Of a DNA stretch of 64,000 nucleotides, positions 1 through 11,100 are shown piece after piece. Origin of the DNA: Kiritimatiellia bacterium. Lineage in GTDB: Bacteria > Verrucomicrobiota > Kiritimatiellia > JAFGHX01. Each line of letters starts with the position of its first letter. Position 1 is the stretch's first letter. The stretch is from positions 96,488-160,487 of the forward strand of contig JAFGHX010000032.1 in NCBI GenBank assembly GCA_016929905.1. The letters are read 5' to 3'. A model generated the notes under the pieces. The model was given only the letters and a program-made list of their open reading frames with translations. It did not search any database and was not told the DNA's origin. A program made the translations under genes and the position numbers.

Positions 1-2517
1 CGCCGCGCTCCAGGTGTTGTTCGCTTTGTACAGCCGCGCTTTCACGTGCGTCGTCGTCGAAATCGGGATCGGGCCGGAATACGCGATGGCGGCCGGGCGC
101 CGGCTGCCGCCCGGGGCGCGCGGGTCGCTCCCGTCCAGCGTGTAGTAGATCGTGCCGGACGCGGCGCTGTGCGGGCTGGACACGGTCAGCCTGAACCCGC
201 TGGCGACCGCTCCGCCGTGCTGATGGAACTGGGGCGGGTCCAGGCTGGGATACATGTTGTAGTGCGCCCGAAAGACGGAGACCATGTCGGCTACATTCGT
301 GTTCAGCATGTTCGACACGCGGTTCGTTTCCGCGTACCAGTGGTCCGGCGGATTGTAGGTGGTGCCGTCGGCCTTGCAGTCGCCCCAGCGCGCGGACTCG
401 GCGAACATCGCGTCGTGCACATACTCGAACAGCCGCCCGAAACGGGCTTGGCCGTTCTCTTTGGTTAGAGGCCCGTTGTTGAAGCACTGCCTGTAAAGGC
501 GGTCGGCGAAGGCGATCTTGAAGTCGTTCGCCACGCGCAGATTCACCCAGAACTTGCCCGCGGTGCCGAGGCCGCTGTTCATCCAGGGATTGACCCACGC
601 GCCGTCGTGCGAGCGGTTCAGTTCGAAGTATAGGCAGTCCTCGGCGTCCCAGGAAAAGAACTTCATGGTGCCCGGCGGCGTGTTGCGGTTGCCGCCCCAC
701 CAGTTGCCGTTCGGCCAGTCGCCCGTCCCGGCGAAGTTGTTGAGGGCCATGTAGTCGCAGTACTGGTCGATGTCCAGGTATTCCGTCACGTGATCGTAGT
801 GCAGCTGCGTGGCAAGGTTGTTCGCCGCAACGTAGTTGAGGAGGTGGTCATACCGGTCGTCGGCCTGCGGGTAAAGCGCGGTGTCCGTTACGTCGCCGTC
901 GTGGTTCACCGCGAACCAGTCTTCCTTGCTGCCGCCGTAGTAGTCCGAAGCAAACACCTCGTCCGTCCGCTCGCTGGGGTTGTACAGGCCCCAGTAGATG
1001 CCGTTCACGTACAGATGCACGAACAGGCCATGGCCGGCCACTCCGGACATGGCGAGCTGTGAGTCACGCACCCACTGGTCACGCACGTAGACGCTGGTGG
1101 CACGCTTGTAGGACTGCCGGCTGTTCCAGCCCCGGTTGTTGCCGGCCCGGATCACGATCGTGTTGAACGTATCCTCCGCCGAGTCCGCATGATGGGGCGC
1201 GTCCTCGAAAAACGGGTAGTGCAGCTTCGCGGCGCCGTATGTCGACCGGAAGCACAGCCGGAACGAATGCTTCGGCTGGTGGATCATGCGGCTGCCGCCA
1301 CCCTGCAGCCGGATGCCGCAGTCGGTCTGGAACCCGTCGTATTCGACGCCCTTGTAGCCGGGCGGATAGATCAGTTCCGCCGAGCCCGGTCGTTCCCAGA
1401 GGTCGCCTCGCTCTTCCGTGTTGGGCCAGTGGTAAATGCCGTAGCTGTTGCCGAAAATGCCGGCGTAGTCGGCCACGATCGAAAGCGTCGGCACCGATTT
1501 CAGGCCGGTGACGATCCGCGCGGCGCCGAAGCGGCTGACGATGGCCGGATCCATCTCCGTGTTCATGCCCACGGGTTTCTCGTACTCGAACTCGCCGCCG
1601 CCCCAGTCCTCGCCCTGCATGAGGTTCTTCTGCTGCGCCACTCTGTCCGGGAAGACATACGTGTGCGTGTCGACGTTCGTGGGTTCATAGCCGGCCTTGA
1701 CCGCGCAGGCGCGCAGCACCACCGCGCCGGCTACCTGCCCGTTGATCAACCGCCCGGCCGTACTGGCGGGGTCGATCAGAACCGTGCCCGACGAGGCGCC
1801 GATCGTGACCGCACTGCCGCTGGTCAGCGGATGGCTTCCGTCCAGCGTGTAGCGAATCGACGCGCCGGCCGTGGCGGTGGAGACGGTGCAGACAAAGGCG
1901 GTGTCGTAGAACCCGCGGTCGTGGCTGAACGTCGTGTCGGATACCCCGCGGTACGAGATCAGTTCCAGGTCGAAGACGCAGTCGCTGCTGGTCGGATCCA
2001 CGTTCAACACCTGAACCGCCACGACATTCGTGCCCGTCTCGAGATAATCGCCCGGGTCCGGCAACGCGTTCGTCTCGTAGGTGCCGGCGGGGTGGCCTGC
2101 CGACGCCCGGGAATCGAAGCGCGGCGCGCCGTCGGGCGCGTTGCATGCAAGCACCTCTTCGCCGTTGATCCACAGGACGAATCCGTCGTCGTAGCCCACG
2201 TGCGCTTTCAGATCGCTCACGCCCGCCGCGTCGTCCACCACAAAGGCCTTGCGCAGGAAGAAGGTGGTGTAGCGGCTTTGCATGTCCGGAAACGAGGTGT
2301 TGACCGTATAGCCGTAGCCGAACGGGGCCTGGCCGGCGGGCCACCCGGAATCCCCGAAGTCCAGCCGGCGCCATTCCTCGATCGGGTCCGACGCTTCGGC
2401 CGTGCCCTTGCGGTACAGCCACGTTGACTGCCGGGCGACGAGCGTCTCCGCACGCGTACCTGCCGCCAGGCCGGCACCCAGCGCGACCATGCACAGCGTT
2501 TGAAGGCCCCTCTTCAT
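1..2517 (-). CDS. CotH-type secreted protein kinase, giant surface protein (3' part cut by window edge)
   Basis: The frame is open from an ATG at 2517 to the left edge, giving 839 residues without a stop. Residues 1-23 form a signal peptide (MKRGLQTLCMVALGAGLAAG then TRA). Next come a galactose-binding-like jelly roll (about 25-195), a chitobiase-C-terminal-like Ig domain with the phrase IRYTLDGSHP (about 200-290), a CotH kinase domain (about 290-745) and the start of a second chitobiase-like domain. The CotH core is intact: the catalytic loop GDWPNGNW has D600 with N five residues on, and the metal-binding motif SWDAED has D624. CotH proteins are atypical kinases known to phosphorylate secreted proteins; the substrate here is unknown. 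The gene lies 37 nt after a FecR-LamG gene and is third in the sigma/FecR/CotH module. The SD-like GGAGG in GGAGGAAGCA precedes the ATG. The C-terminus lies outside the window. Confidence 0.85.
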   Translation of the reverse strand, partial: MKRGLQTLCMVALGAGLAAGTRAETLVARQSTWLYRKGTAEASDPIEEWRRLDFGDSGWPAGQAPFGYGYTVNTSFPDMQSRYTTFFLRKAFVVDDAAGVSDLKAHVGYDDGFVLWINGEEVLACNAPDGAPRFDSRASAGHPAGTYETNALPDPGDYLETGTNVVAVQVLNVDPTSSDCVFDLELISYRGVSDTTFSHDRGFYDTAFVCTVSTATAGASIRYTLDGSHPLTSGSAVTIGASSGTVLIDPASTAGRLINGQVAGAVVLRACAVKAGYEPTNVDTHTYVFPDRVAQQKNLMQGEDWGGGEFEYEKPVGMNTEMDPAIVSRFGAARIVTGLKSVPTLSIVADYAGIFGNSYGIYHWPNTEERGDLWERPGSAELIYPPGYKGVEYDGFQTDCGIRLQGGGSRMIHQPKHSFRLCFRSTYGAAKLHYPFFEDAPHHADSAEDTFNTIVIRAGNNRGWNSRQSYKRATSVYVRDQWVRDSQLAMSGVAGHGLFVHLYVNGIYWGLYNPSERTDEVFASDYYGGSKEDWFAVNHDGDVTDTALYPQADDRYDHLLNYVAANNLATQLHYDHVTEYLDIDQYCDYMALNNFAGTGDWPNGNWWGGNRNTPPGTMKFFSWDAEDCLYFELNRSHDGAWVNPWMNSGLGTAGKFWVNLRVANDFKIAFADRLYRQCFNNGPLTKENGQARFGRLFEYVHDAMFAESARWGDCKADGTTYNPPDHWYAETNRVSNMLNTNVADMVSVFRAHYNMYPSLDPPQFHQHGGAVASGFRLTVSSPHSAASGTIYYTLDGSDPRAPGGSRRPAAIAYSGPIPISTTTHVKARLYKANNTWSAA

Positions 2518-2554
2518 TGCTTCCTCCATAACCTTCAGTTAACGCGCAAACAGA

Positions 2555-4312
2555 TCAGCGCAGGCCGGCCCGCTCCTTAGTACTGCCCGGCAGGCCTGCC
2601 TCGCAGTTGCCCGCAATTTCCTCCGGAGTCAGCGCGCAGTTGTACACGGCGGCCAGGAAGATGGCGCCGTACCAGCCGCGGTCCAGCGAAGTCGTTCGAT
2701 TCCCGATACTGAGCGGGTAATCCGGGCGCCAGACGCCGACGATGCTTCGCCCTGGCTTGTGCGGCGTCTGATCGGCGGCGCACAGCCGACCGTTGACGTA
2801 GATTTGCCGGCCACCGGCTGGGCTATAGGCGGCCACAATGTGATAGAGCGTGCGCGTGCTTTCGAGCGGCTGAGTCGAGGTCGTCAGTTGCGGAAGAGCC
2901 CCCTCCCCGCTGCCCGCCAGACGGAAGCTCAGCTCCTTCTCCCCGAAGTTCTCGTAGTTCGCCTGGCCCAGGAGCCAGTTCTGGGTGTTCGCCGGTTCGC
3001 CCAGCGGATCGTCGAACGCAATGATCCGGTTGGGACCCGTCCGCCCGGGGCCCGGCTGTTGAAGGTCGCCCGACCGGATCCAGACTTCGACGGAGACTTC
3101 GCCACTGGCCGCCGCGCCAGAGTAGAGTTTCCGGGCAGGCCGTTGGCTCGTGGCAATGCTCCGGTGCCAGACATGGTTGAAGGCGAGCCCGCCGCCGGGC
3201 AGCCAGTGGTAGTCGTTGCCGCGCAGTGTCAGATTCAGCGGCAATCCGACACCGCTGACATCCTGAATCGTGCGGCCGCTTCCTTCACGAAACGTGTATA
3301 ATGCCAGAAGTCCTCGTGCGGTCCGGCCCGGCAACGTGCCAGCCGCGCCCGCGGCCGGCTGACCGGCAACGCGGATGCGCCCACCCGCCGTCGCCGATTG
3401 GCCCGCGGCCAACCGTACGGAATCCGCCGAAAGGCGGCTGGCGAGCAGGACCTGCCCCTCCAGCACGTGCACATCGGTATGCGTGTCGTCCACGCACACC
3501 GTGTACCGTGTGCCGAGCACCGTCAGGTCCGCGTGCGGAGTGGTGATGCGCAGTGTCTGGCCGGCCGGCCGGGGCGCGATGCCGGCCGTCAGTTCGCCGC
3601 GCGCCATCGCCAGCACCGATTCCGTCTCCACCCGCAGGCGGGTCTGCTGCCGCACGTCCAGTCTTGAGCCGTCGGCCCAGGCAAGGGTCACGCGCGCCGA
3701 CCCGGCGCCCGTCTCCACCGTGTCACCCGCCGTCAGGGCCTGCCGAACGCGCAGCGGGGCGCGCGCCGAGCCGGCGGCCAGGACCGCGTCGCCCGAAACG
3801 GCCTCCACCGTCGCCACCGCCGGCGCGCTGCCCGGCCTGAGCGCAGGCAGCCACTCCCATACCCGCACCAGCGCCGCGCCCAGCACCAGCAGGACCGCGG
3901 CCGCGGCCATCGTGATCCAACGCGGCCACTGCACCGTGCGCGCGGCGCCTGCGTTGCGCCGGCCCGTCCGTACCGGACGGCGCCCGGCAGAAGCGGAGGG
4001 AGTCGCCGCTGCGCGGCGGGCTTCTGCCGGGACGCCTCGTTCCCGGTTCGAGTCGATCCGGTCCATGACCGACTCTTCAAACCGTTCGGTCTCCAGCGAA
4101 TCCAGATCGCCGATCCGGGCGATCACCTGCCGGACGAACGCATCGGGGCGCATGCCGAGGTTCGCGCTGAGCTCGGCCGCGAAATCCAGCTCCCGGATCA
4201 GCGCCCGGCGGTGCGCGGCCGAGCCGCGCAACAGCGCGAGCAACTCCCGCGATTCCGCTCCGCTCAGCGCGCCTTCCACGAATTGCGCGAGCAGGTTATC
4301 GAACCGTTCCAT
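2555..4312 (-). CDS. Membrane-anchored FecR-domain protein with C-terminal LamG domain (putative anti-sigma factor/sensor)
   Basis: This is a 585-residue protein. The N-terminus (MERFDNLLAQFVEGALSG) looks like the helical sigma-binding region of anti-sigma factors. One membrane segment lies at about 132-155 (ITMAAAAVLLVLGAALVRVW). A FecR-type beta domain follows at about 170-310 (LTAGDTVETGAG, LRITTPHADLTVLGTRY), then a concanavalin/LamG domain at about 335-575 (LLALYTFREGSG, ASGEVSVEVWIRSG, QIYVNGRL). The ATG at 4312 is chosen because it follows the sigma-factor stop by 2 nt and has GAGGTG just upstream; an in-frame ATG at 4348 lies inside the sigma gene. The inferred role is holding the ECF sigma factor at the membrane and releasing it when the LamG domain binds an extracellular glycan or protein. 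FecR-LamG fusions are typical of PVC bacteria. The ligand is unknown. Confidence 0.85.
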   Translation of the reverse strand: MERFDNLLAQFVEGALSGAESRELLALLRGSAAHRRALIRELDFAAELSANLGMRPDAFVRQVIARIGDLDSLETERFEESVMDRIDSNRERGVPAEARRAAATPSASAGRRPVRTGRRNAGAARTVQWPRWITMAAAAVLLVLGAALVRVWEWLPALRPGSAPAVATVEAVSGDAVLAAGSARAPLRVRQALTAGDTVETGAGSARVTLAWADGSRLDVRQQTRLRVETESVLAMARGELTAGIAPRPAGQTLRITTPHADLTVLGTRYTVCVDDTHTDVHVLEGQVLLASRLSADSVRLAAGQSATAGGRIRVAGQPAAGAAGTLPGRTARGLLALYTFREGSGRTIQDVSGVGLPLNLTLRGNDYHWLPGGGLAFNHVWHRSIATSQRPARKLYSGAAASGEVSVEVWIRSGDLQQPGPGRTGPNRIIAFDDPLGEPANTQNWLLGQANYENFGEKELSFRLAGSGEGALPQLTTSTQPLESTRTLYHIVAAYSPAGGRQIYVNGRLCAADQTPHKPGRSIVGVWRPDYPLSIGNRTTSLDRGWYGAIFLAAVYNCALTPEEIAGNCEAGLPGSTKERAGLR

Positions 4313-4314
4313 GC

Positions 4315-4878
4315 TCACACCTCGTAACCGAGCCGCAACTCGATGCACTTGCGGAGCTGTCGGCGAACCCGCATCAAGGCGGTGTTCACGGCAAACTGCG
4401 TCTTCTCGAGCAGTGCCCCGATCTCAAGGCCGCTCTTGCCTTCCTCGTACCGCATCCGCACCAACCGCCGCGAGTTGTCGGGCAGCCCCTTCACACAGTG
4501 TCGCAGCGCCTCAGACAGGTCCGTACCGCCCTCCGGCACCGGCGCCTGCGCCGCCAGCTCCTCCACGTAGTCGGCCAGTTCGTCGAACGGGAGGTTCTTC
4601 GCCCGCTCGGCCTCCCTGTACAGGTCGCCGACAATGTGACGCAGGATCCCGTAGAGCCACGCCTGAAAATTGCCGTTCAGCCGGAACGTATTCAGCCGGA
4701 AGTAGGCCCGTACAAACGTCTCCTGCGCCACGTCCTCCGAGCTGAAGACTTTGGGGGTCACACGGTTCGCGCGGATCCGAATCTCGCGGCCGTACCGGTG
4801 AACAAGCGCCCGGTACGCATCCTTTTCGCCGGCCAGCACCCGTTGAATGACCTCGGAATCGCTCAATGCGTCGTACAT
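4315..4878 (-). CDS. RNA polymerase sigma factor, ECF subfamily
   Basis: The protein has 187 residues, normal for ECF sigma factors. Sigma region 2 (about 20-90) includes SSEDVAQETFVRAYFRL and NFQAWLYGILRHIV. Region 4 (about 120-180) includes LPDNSRRLVRMRYEEGKSG and a helix-turn-helix ending NTALMRVRRQLRKC. The ATG at 4878 is chosen over one at 4890 because GGAGG sits 5 nt before it; upstream in-frame extension to 5115 has no domain character. The gene is followed 2 nt later by the FecR-LamG gene, so the two are almost certainly cotranscribed. A perfect 8-bp palindrome with a 4-nt loop (4958-4977) lies 80 nt upstream and could be a regulatory site. Confidence 0.9.
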   Translation of the reverse strand: MYDALSDSEVIQRVLAGEKDAYRALVHRYGREIRIRANRVTPKVFSSEDVAQETFVRAYFRLNTFRLNGNFQAWLYGILRHIVGDLYREAERAKNLPFDELADYVEELAAQAPVPEGGTDLSEALRHCVKGLPDNSRRLVRMRYEEGKSGLEIGALLEKTQFAVNTALMRVRRQLRKCIELRLGYEV

Positions 4879-5196
4879 CCCCGCCTCCATCCGTGTATTT
4901 GGAGTCAGGGCGCGTCTATAACAGTCAAGAAAGCACTTTCGGCGTACGCGCCTGAGATCCTCGTGGTTACACGAGGAGTGTGGCGGGAAGGCGGGTCCGA
5001 AGCAAGCGAAAACGGAGGCGATGCCGCCCGTGTCCGGGCCTGCGGCCCGGAGGAAGCGGCGAGACGCCTTCGCCCAGCGGCTACGGCGCGCCAGGTACGC
5101 CGCTTCTACTTTCAAGTTTCAGGCCGGACAACGCGCCGACATCTTCTTTTCCCCCACAGCCGTCGGGGGCGGTCGGTCCGAGCCGCCTGCAGCGGC
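4879..5196. other. Intergenic region with two perfect hairpins
   Basis: This 318-nt gap separates the giant adhesin gene from the ECF sigma gene. I see no gene in it. It contains a perfect inverted repeat TCCTCGTG-gtta-CACGAGGA at 4958-4977 and a second, CCGGGCC-tgc-GGCCCGG, at 5034-5050. Neither is followed by a T-run on either strand, so they do not look like intrinsic terminators. The first lies where an operator for the sigma operon would be expected. No convincing -35/-10 pair was found. Confidence 0.5.
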
Positions 5197-8100
5197 CTAT
5201 TCGGTCTGCACACGGAAGAACCCGTGGTCGAAGCCCGGCGGGAAGTCGACCGGCGCGTTCGTGCCGTAGAGCGGGCCCAGCACAGGCTGCCAGTTGTCGT
5301 TGGTCAGGCTGTCGGTCCAGTAGACGTACACGGGCCGCGTGGTCCGCTCCCACTGGAACAGGACCTGGCCGCTGCCGACGGACAGGTCCCCGCCCAGGAT
5401 GTCCGGCGGCGGCACGTGGATGACGAACCAGTTCGTGCCAGCCGACCAATCGGAGTAGTCGTGCCAGGAATCCTCCGCGCGCATGCGCCAGAAGTACGTG
5501 ATGCCGCCGAGCAGATTCGACGCCCCCTCGAGGCTGCCCAGCTCGCGGCCGGCCACCCAATTCGTGCCGGGAGGCGCGCCCTCGATCACGACCGTATCGT
5601 CGTCCACCGTCGGGCTGGCGAACACGGAATTGGAGTCCACCTGGATGTGGTAGGCGATAACCGAATCGCCCACGTCCGGATCGGTCGAGGCATACCAGTA
5701 CAGAAGCGCGGTGGTATCGGGCAATATCGCGCCGGCCGGCGGCCCGGCGATGACCGGCGCCAGCGGCGCGGCGTTGGTCTGGTTGACGTAGAAGGTGGCC
5801 GTCGCCATCCAGGGCCCGGCGTTCGACAGATCGGACGCCTGGCACCGCCACCAGTACTGCGCGTTGTTGGCCAGGTCGGTGTCTACCTCCCAGGATGTCC
5901 GCTCCGCACCCGAAGCAATGACAGGGACCTGCGCCACGAGGTTCGAGAGGTCCTCGTCCGAGTAGACCTCGAACCGATACGAAAGCGCGTCGCCCTGGTA
6001 GTCGATCGCGTTGGTCACGGTCAGAGTCGGGCGCAGGATCTGGAGCGCCTGGTAGTTCAACGGGGAACTGAGCGACGGCGTGCCCGGCGCCGGGTCCCCT
6101 ATCCCGATGTTATCGAGACAAATGTTTTCGTCCGGCGTCGACCAGGCTTCGGACCACGAGAGGAACCGGAGCCAGACGTTCGTCTCGCGGTAGGCGTTGA
6201 GCGACACCTGCACCTTGGTCCAGTCGGGCTGGTTCCAGTCGGAGTTGAGCACGTGCAGGTCGATCCAATCCGTGGCGTTGGTCGAGACTTGCGTTCTGTA
6301 GCGCGTCTTGTACCACAGACTTCCGCGCAACCAGTAGGTCAAGAGCGGGTCGGTGCTGAGCGACAGATCCAGCGGTGCGCCGAGTGCGAGGATCAATGTG
6401 GTGTCCGGAGGTATTCGCCCGTCCGGCGTGTCGCAGACGGCCGTAACGCCGGCATAGGGGGTGTTGGTCGTGGTGGCCCAGGAGGAGGGCAACCACCGGT
6501 CCAGTCCGTTCTCGAAATCTTCATAGAAGGGGAACGCCACACCCGCCGCCGCCTGCTGCTCTTCCACGGTGAGGTCGTCCACGTACCAACCGTCGGCCGT
6601 CGTACCGCCATCCGAGAAGAGGCGGAAGCGCAGCCACACGTTCTCCTGGCTCCTCCACGGCGAGAGGTCGACACGTCGTTCCGTCCAATTGGTGCGGGCG
6701 CCGTACAGGCCGTGATACCCCCACCAACTCGCACCGTCGTTCACGGACACTTCGAAGCGCCCCCAGTCGTTTTCCGCGATCGAACACCGCTCCCAGAACC
6801 GGAGGACTGGCCATTCGGAGCCGGCCAGGTTCACGGCGAACAGGGCATAGCTGTCCGAACTGTTCACATAGTCCGCCGGCGAGTCCACCAGAGCCGTTCC
6901 CCCTGCTCGTCCGACGCCCGGCAGGTTGGTCCAGGTTCCGGTCCGCGTCCAGCCGGCGCTGTTGGTCTCGAAGCCGTCGGACCACGGGAACACCACGCCG
7001 AGGGTCCTGGCGTAGGCTTCGTTCGATCCCACCGTCAGGTCGCTGGTGTCGGCCACGTAGACGCGGTAGTAGTAGACACGCCGGCCCTGGAGCCCGGTGT
7101 CGGTGAAGGTCGTCGTGGCCGGGTTCGTGATGATCGCGACCAGTTCCGACCCTTCGCTCACGCCGGTCGCCGTGTGGCGATAGATGCGGTACTCGGCGAA
7201 ATCGCCGCCCGCGTAAGGCGTCCAGGTCAGGCGCAGAGAAGAGACCGTGATGTCGTCGAGCGGACTGAGCACCACGGGGTCGGGCAGCTCCTCGATCGAG
7301 AGCTTGTCGATCAGAACGTCCTGCCCGGGGCTGGTCCCCGCCTCGGCCCAGGTACTCAAGCGCAGGCGCAACCCCTCAACCTTGTAGCCGCTCAGCGAAA
7401 GCTGGACGCGGGCCCAGTCGGCGCTCCAGTCGCTGTTGATCCAGTACAGATCGGGCCAGGTCAGACCGTCATCGGCGGACACGCGCACACGGAACCTGCT
7501 CTTGTACCACAGCGCGCCGCGCAACCAGAAGATCAACTGCGGGTTGACGGCGTTGCTCAGGTTCAGTTCCCCGGCGAGCGTCAATTCCTGCGCCGTGTCC
7601 GGGGCGAGGGCATGGTCGCGGGTATCGATCGCCGCGGCAGAGCCTTCGTGGACCACGCTGGTCGTGGTGAGCCACGCGGAACTGAGCCAGTTGGTGAGCT
7701 CGCCCTCGAACGTGTCCTGGAACGGAAGGCTCAACGGCGCCGGCACGTGTTCCTCGACGGCCACGTCGTCGATATCCCAGCCGTCCATCGTGGTGGACCC
7801 GTCCGAGGTGAACAGGAACCGGATCCGCAGGTTCGCCTGGTCGCGATAGGCGGACAGATCGATCCGCTTGCGCTGCCAGTCCGTCTGCGTGCCGCTCACA
7901 CCGTACAGGCCCCAGTAACCGGATCCGTCGGTCGAAACCTGGACCCGGGCCCAGTCACCCGCCGCGATCTGGTGGCGGTCCCAGAAGGTCAGCACCGGCC
8001 AGGTGCTCCCCCTCAGGTCTACGGCGGTCAGCAGCGTCATGCTCGCGCTGTTGTTGTAGTCGCCCTCCGGCGAGTCGCTCAGGCAGGCCGAGCCCCCATG

Positions 8101-11100
8101 CGCATTGTTGGTGTTCACGGCCCAGCCGCCCGCGGCGTCCCATTGGGTGAGGTCTTCCATTCCGTCGGTGAACGGGAATGAGAACGGCACCGTGGTATCG
8201 GAACGTTCGTTCGAGGCCATGAACGTGTCGTTCGAGTTGACCGTGTAGATCTTGTAGTAGTAGGTCGCCCCGATCGACAGGGCCGAGTCGGTCAGGTTGG
8301 TGACGGCTGGGTCCGAAAACGCGGCGATCAGCGTATCGCCCAGTCCGACGCTCGCGTGCGTCGCGCGGAAGACCAGATTGCTCGCGAAGTGATCCGCGGT
8401 TGACGCGGTCCAGAACAAATCGATCGATTTGGATGCCGCCGCCGTCTGCTCGATGGCGACCGCCGCGGGCATCTCCGCGACCGAGAGCTTGTCGATCCAG
8501 ATGTCCTGGCCGGGGCTGGTGCCCGACTCCGTCCAGGTCATCACGCGCAGGCGAAGCCCCTCGACCTTGTAGCCGCCGAGCGAAAGCTGCACGCGGCTCC
8601 AGTCCCCGCTCCAGTCAGAGTTCAGCGCGTACAGATCGGGCCAGGTTGCCCCATCATCCACGGATGCGCGGACGCGGAACCGGCTCTTGTACCACAACGC
8701 GCCGCGGAACCAGAAGGTCAGCTGCGGATCCACCGCGTTTGTCAGGTTCAGTTCCCCCGCCAGGCTCAGCTCCTGCGAGGTGTCCGGCGCCAGCGAATGG
8801 TCGCGGGTGTCGACCGCGGCGGATTCGCCTTCCTGAACGCCGTTGGTTCCGGTCAACCACGCGGAAGCGAGCCAGTTGGTCAATTCGCCCTCGAATGTCT
8901 CGGCGAACGGAAAAGCGAGGCCTGCCGGCACGTGTTCCTCGACGCGGATGTCGTCGATATTCCATCCGTCCATCGTGGTGGACCCATCCGAGGTGAACAG
9001 GAACCGGATCCGCAGGTTCGGCTGGCCGCGATAGGCGGACAGGTCGATCTGTTTGCGCCGCCAGTCCGTCTGCGTGCCGCTCACGCCGTAGAGCCCCCCG
9101 TAACCCGAGCCGTCGGTCGAGACCTGGACTCGGGCCCAATCCCCGGGCGCGATCTGGTAACGGTCCCAGAAGGTCAGCACCGGCCACGTCGTCCCCGTCA
9201 GGTCCACGGCGGTCAACAGGGTGGCGCTCGCGCCGTTCGCGTAGTCGCCATCAGGCGAATCGCTCAGACAGCCCGATCCGCCGTGCACGTCGTTGGTGTT
9301 CACCGCCCAGCCGCCGGCCGCATCCCACTGGGTCAGGTCTTCCATTCCGTCCGCGAGCGGGAAGGCGAACGGCACGGTGGTCGAGGACCGCTCGTTGGAA
9401 GCCACGAACGTGTCGTTCGAGTTCACCGTGTAGACCTTGTAGTAGTAGGTCGCCCCGATCGAGAGGCCCGAATCGGTGAGGTTCGTTACGCCGGGGTCCG
9501 CGAACGCGCCGACCAGCGTGTCGCCCAGCCCGACGCTCGCGTGGGTCGCGCGGTATACCAGGTTGCTCGCAAAATGCTCGGCCGCCGAGACCGTCCAGAA
9601 CACATCGATCGCTTTCGACCACGAGGTCGTCTGCTCGATGGCGACCGGGGCCGGCATCTCCGCGATCGAGAGCTTGTCGATGTAAAAGTCCTGCCCAGGC
9701 GCCGTGCCCGATTCGGCCCATGTGATAATTCGCAGACGCAGGTTCTCGGCCTTGTAGCTGTTGAGCGAGAGTTGCACGCGCGCCCAGTCGGAGGTCCAAT
9801 CGTTGTTGAGCGCGTACAGATCGGGCCAGGTCTGCCCGTCGTCCACGGACGCGCGCACGCGGAACCGGGCTTTGTACCAGAGCGCGCCCGCGACCCAGAA
9901 CGTCAACTGCGGATCGGCGGCGTTGGTCAGGTTCAGTCGGCCGGCCAGGCTCAATTCCTGCGAGGTGTCGGGCGCCAGCGCGTGATCGCGCGTGTCCACG
10001 CCCGCGGCAGCGCCGTCCTTGACCATGTTCGTCGCGGTCAGCCAGGCCGACGCCATCCAATTGGTGAGTTCGGTGTCGAACGGCTCCGCGAACGGGTATT
10101 CCAGCGCCACGGGTGCGTGCTCCGCGACGCTCACGTCGTCGACCGACCAACCGTCGGCCGTGGTGCCGCCGTCGGACGTGAACAGGAACCGGATGCGGAG
10201 GTTGGATTGCGAGCGCCACGCGGACAGGTCGATCTGCTTGCGCTGCCAGTCCGTCTGCGTGCCGCTCACACCGTAGTAGCCCCAGTAGCCGACCCCGTCG
10301 GTCGAGATCTGGACCCGCGCCCAGTCGCCCGCCGCAAGCTCGTATCGATCCCAGAATGCCAGCACCGGCCACGTCGTTCCGGTCAGATCGACGGCGGTCT
10401 CGAAGTACATGCTCATGCTGTTGCTGTAGGTGGTGCCCGGCGAATCGGTCATCGCGAACGTGCCCTGGTGCACACTGTCCGTAATCACCGTCCACCCGCC
10501 GGTGATGTTCCACGCATCGAGCCCCGCCTCGAACCCGTCGGCGAACGGGCTCGGATTGTTCAGGGTGCGCGCGTTGCTCTCCGTGCCGTCCGCCGAATAG
10601 GTTCCGTAGGGGCTCACCGCATAGACCCGGTAGTAGTAGACCGTGTTCAAGGCCAGCCCGCTGTCCACGCAAGTCGTCGTCGACTGTTCGGAAATGTTGG
10701 TGACGAGCGTCGAGTTGATGCCGACGCCCGCAGCGGTCGAACGGAAGACCGCATAGTGCGAGAAGAGCACGTTCGTGTTGGCCAGCCACGTGAGACGCAT
10801 CGCGTGGGACTCGACGTCGCTGAGCACCGGCGCGTTGACCGTCTCCGGCGCTTCACCCACCGAAATGTCGTCCACGTGCCAGCCGTCGGCGCCGTTCGCC
10901 GTGTCGGTCGTGACGCGAAACCGCAGCAGCACGTCGGCCGAGTTGGTGTAGGCGGAAAGGTCGATCCTCTTGCGTTCCCATCCGGCCGAGGCAACGCCGG
11001 AGTACTGAGCCAGCGGCGAACCCCAGCTCTGGCCGCCGTCGGTCGATATCTCGACGTTCCCGCTGTCCCCGCCGAGAAAGTCGTACTTGTGGTTGAAACA

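Noticed and set aside
5151..5169. CCCCC-N9-GGGGG hairpin after the giant adhesin gene as a terminator
   Set aside because: On the minus strand it is followed by AAAAGAAG, not a T-run; the T-rich side is upstream on the plus strand.
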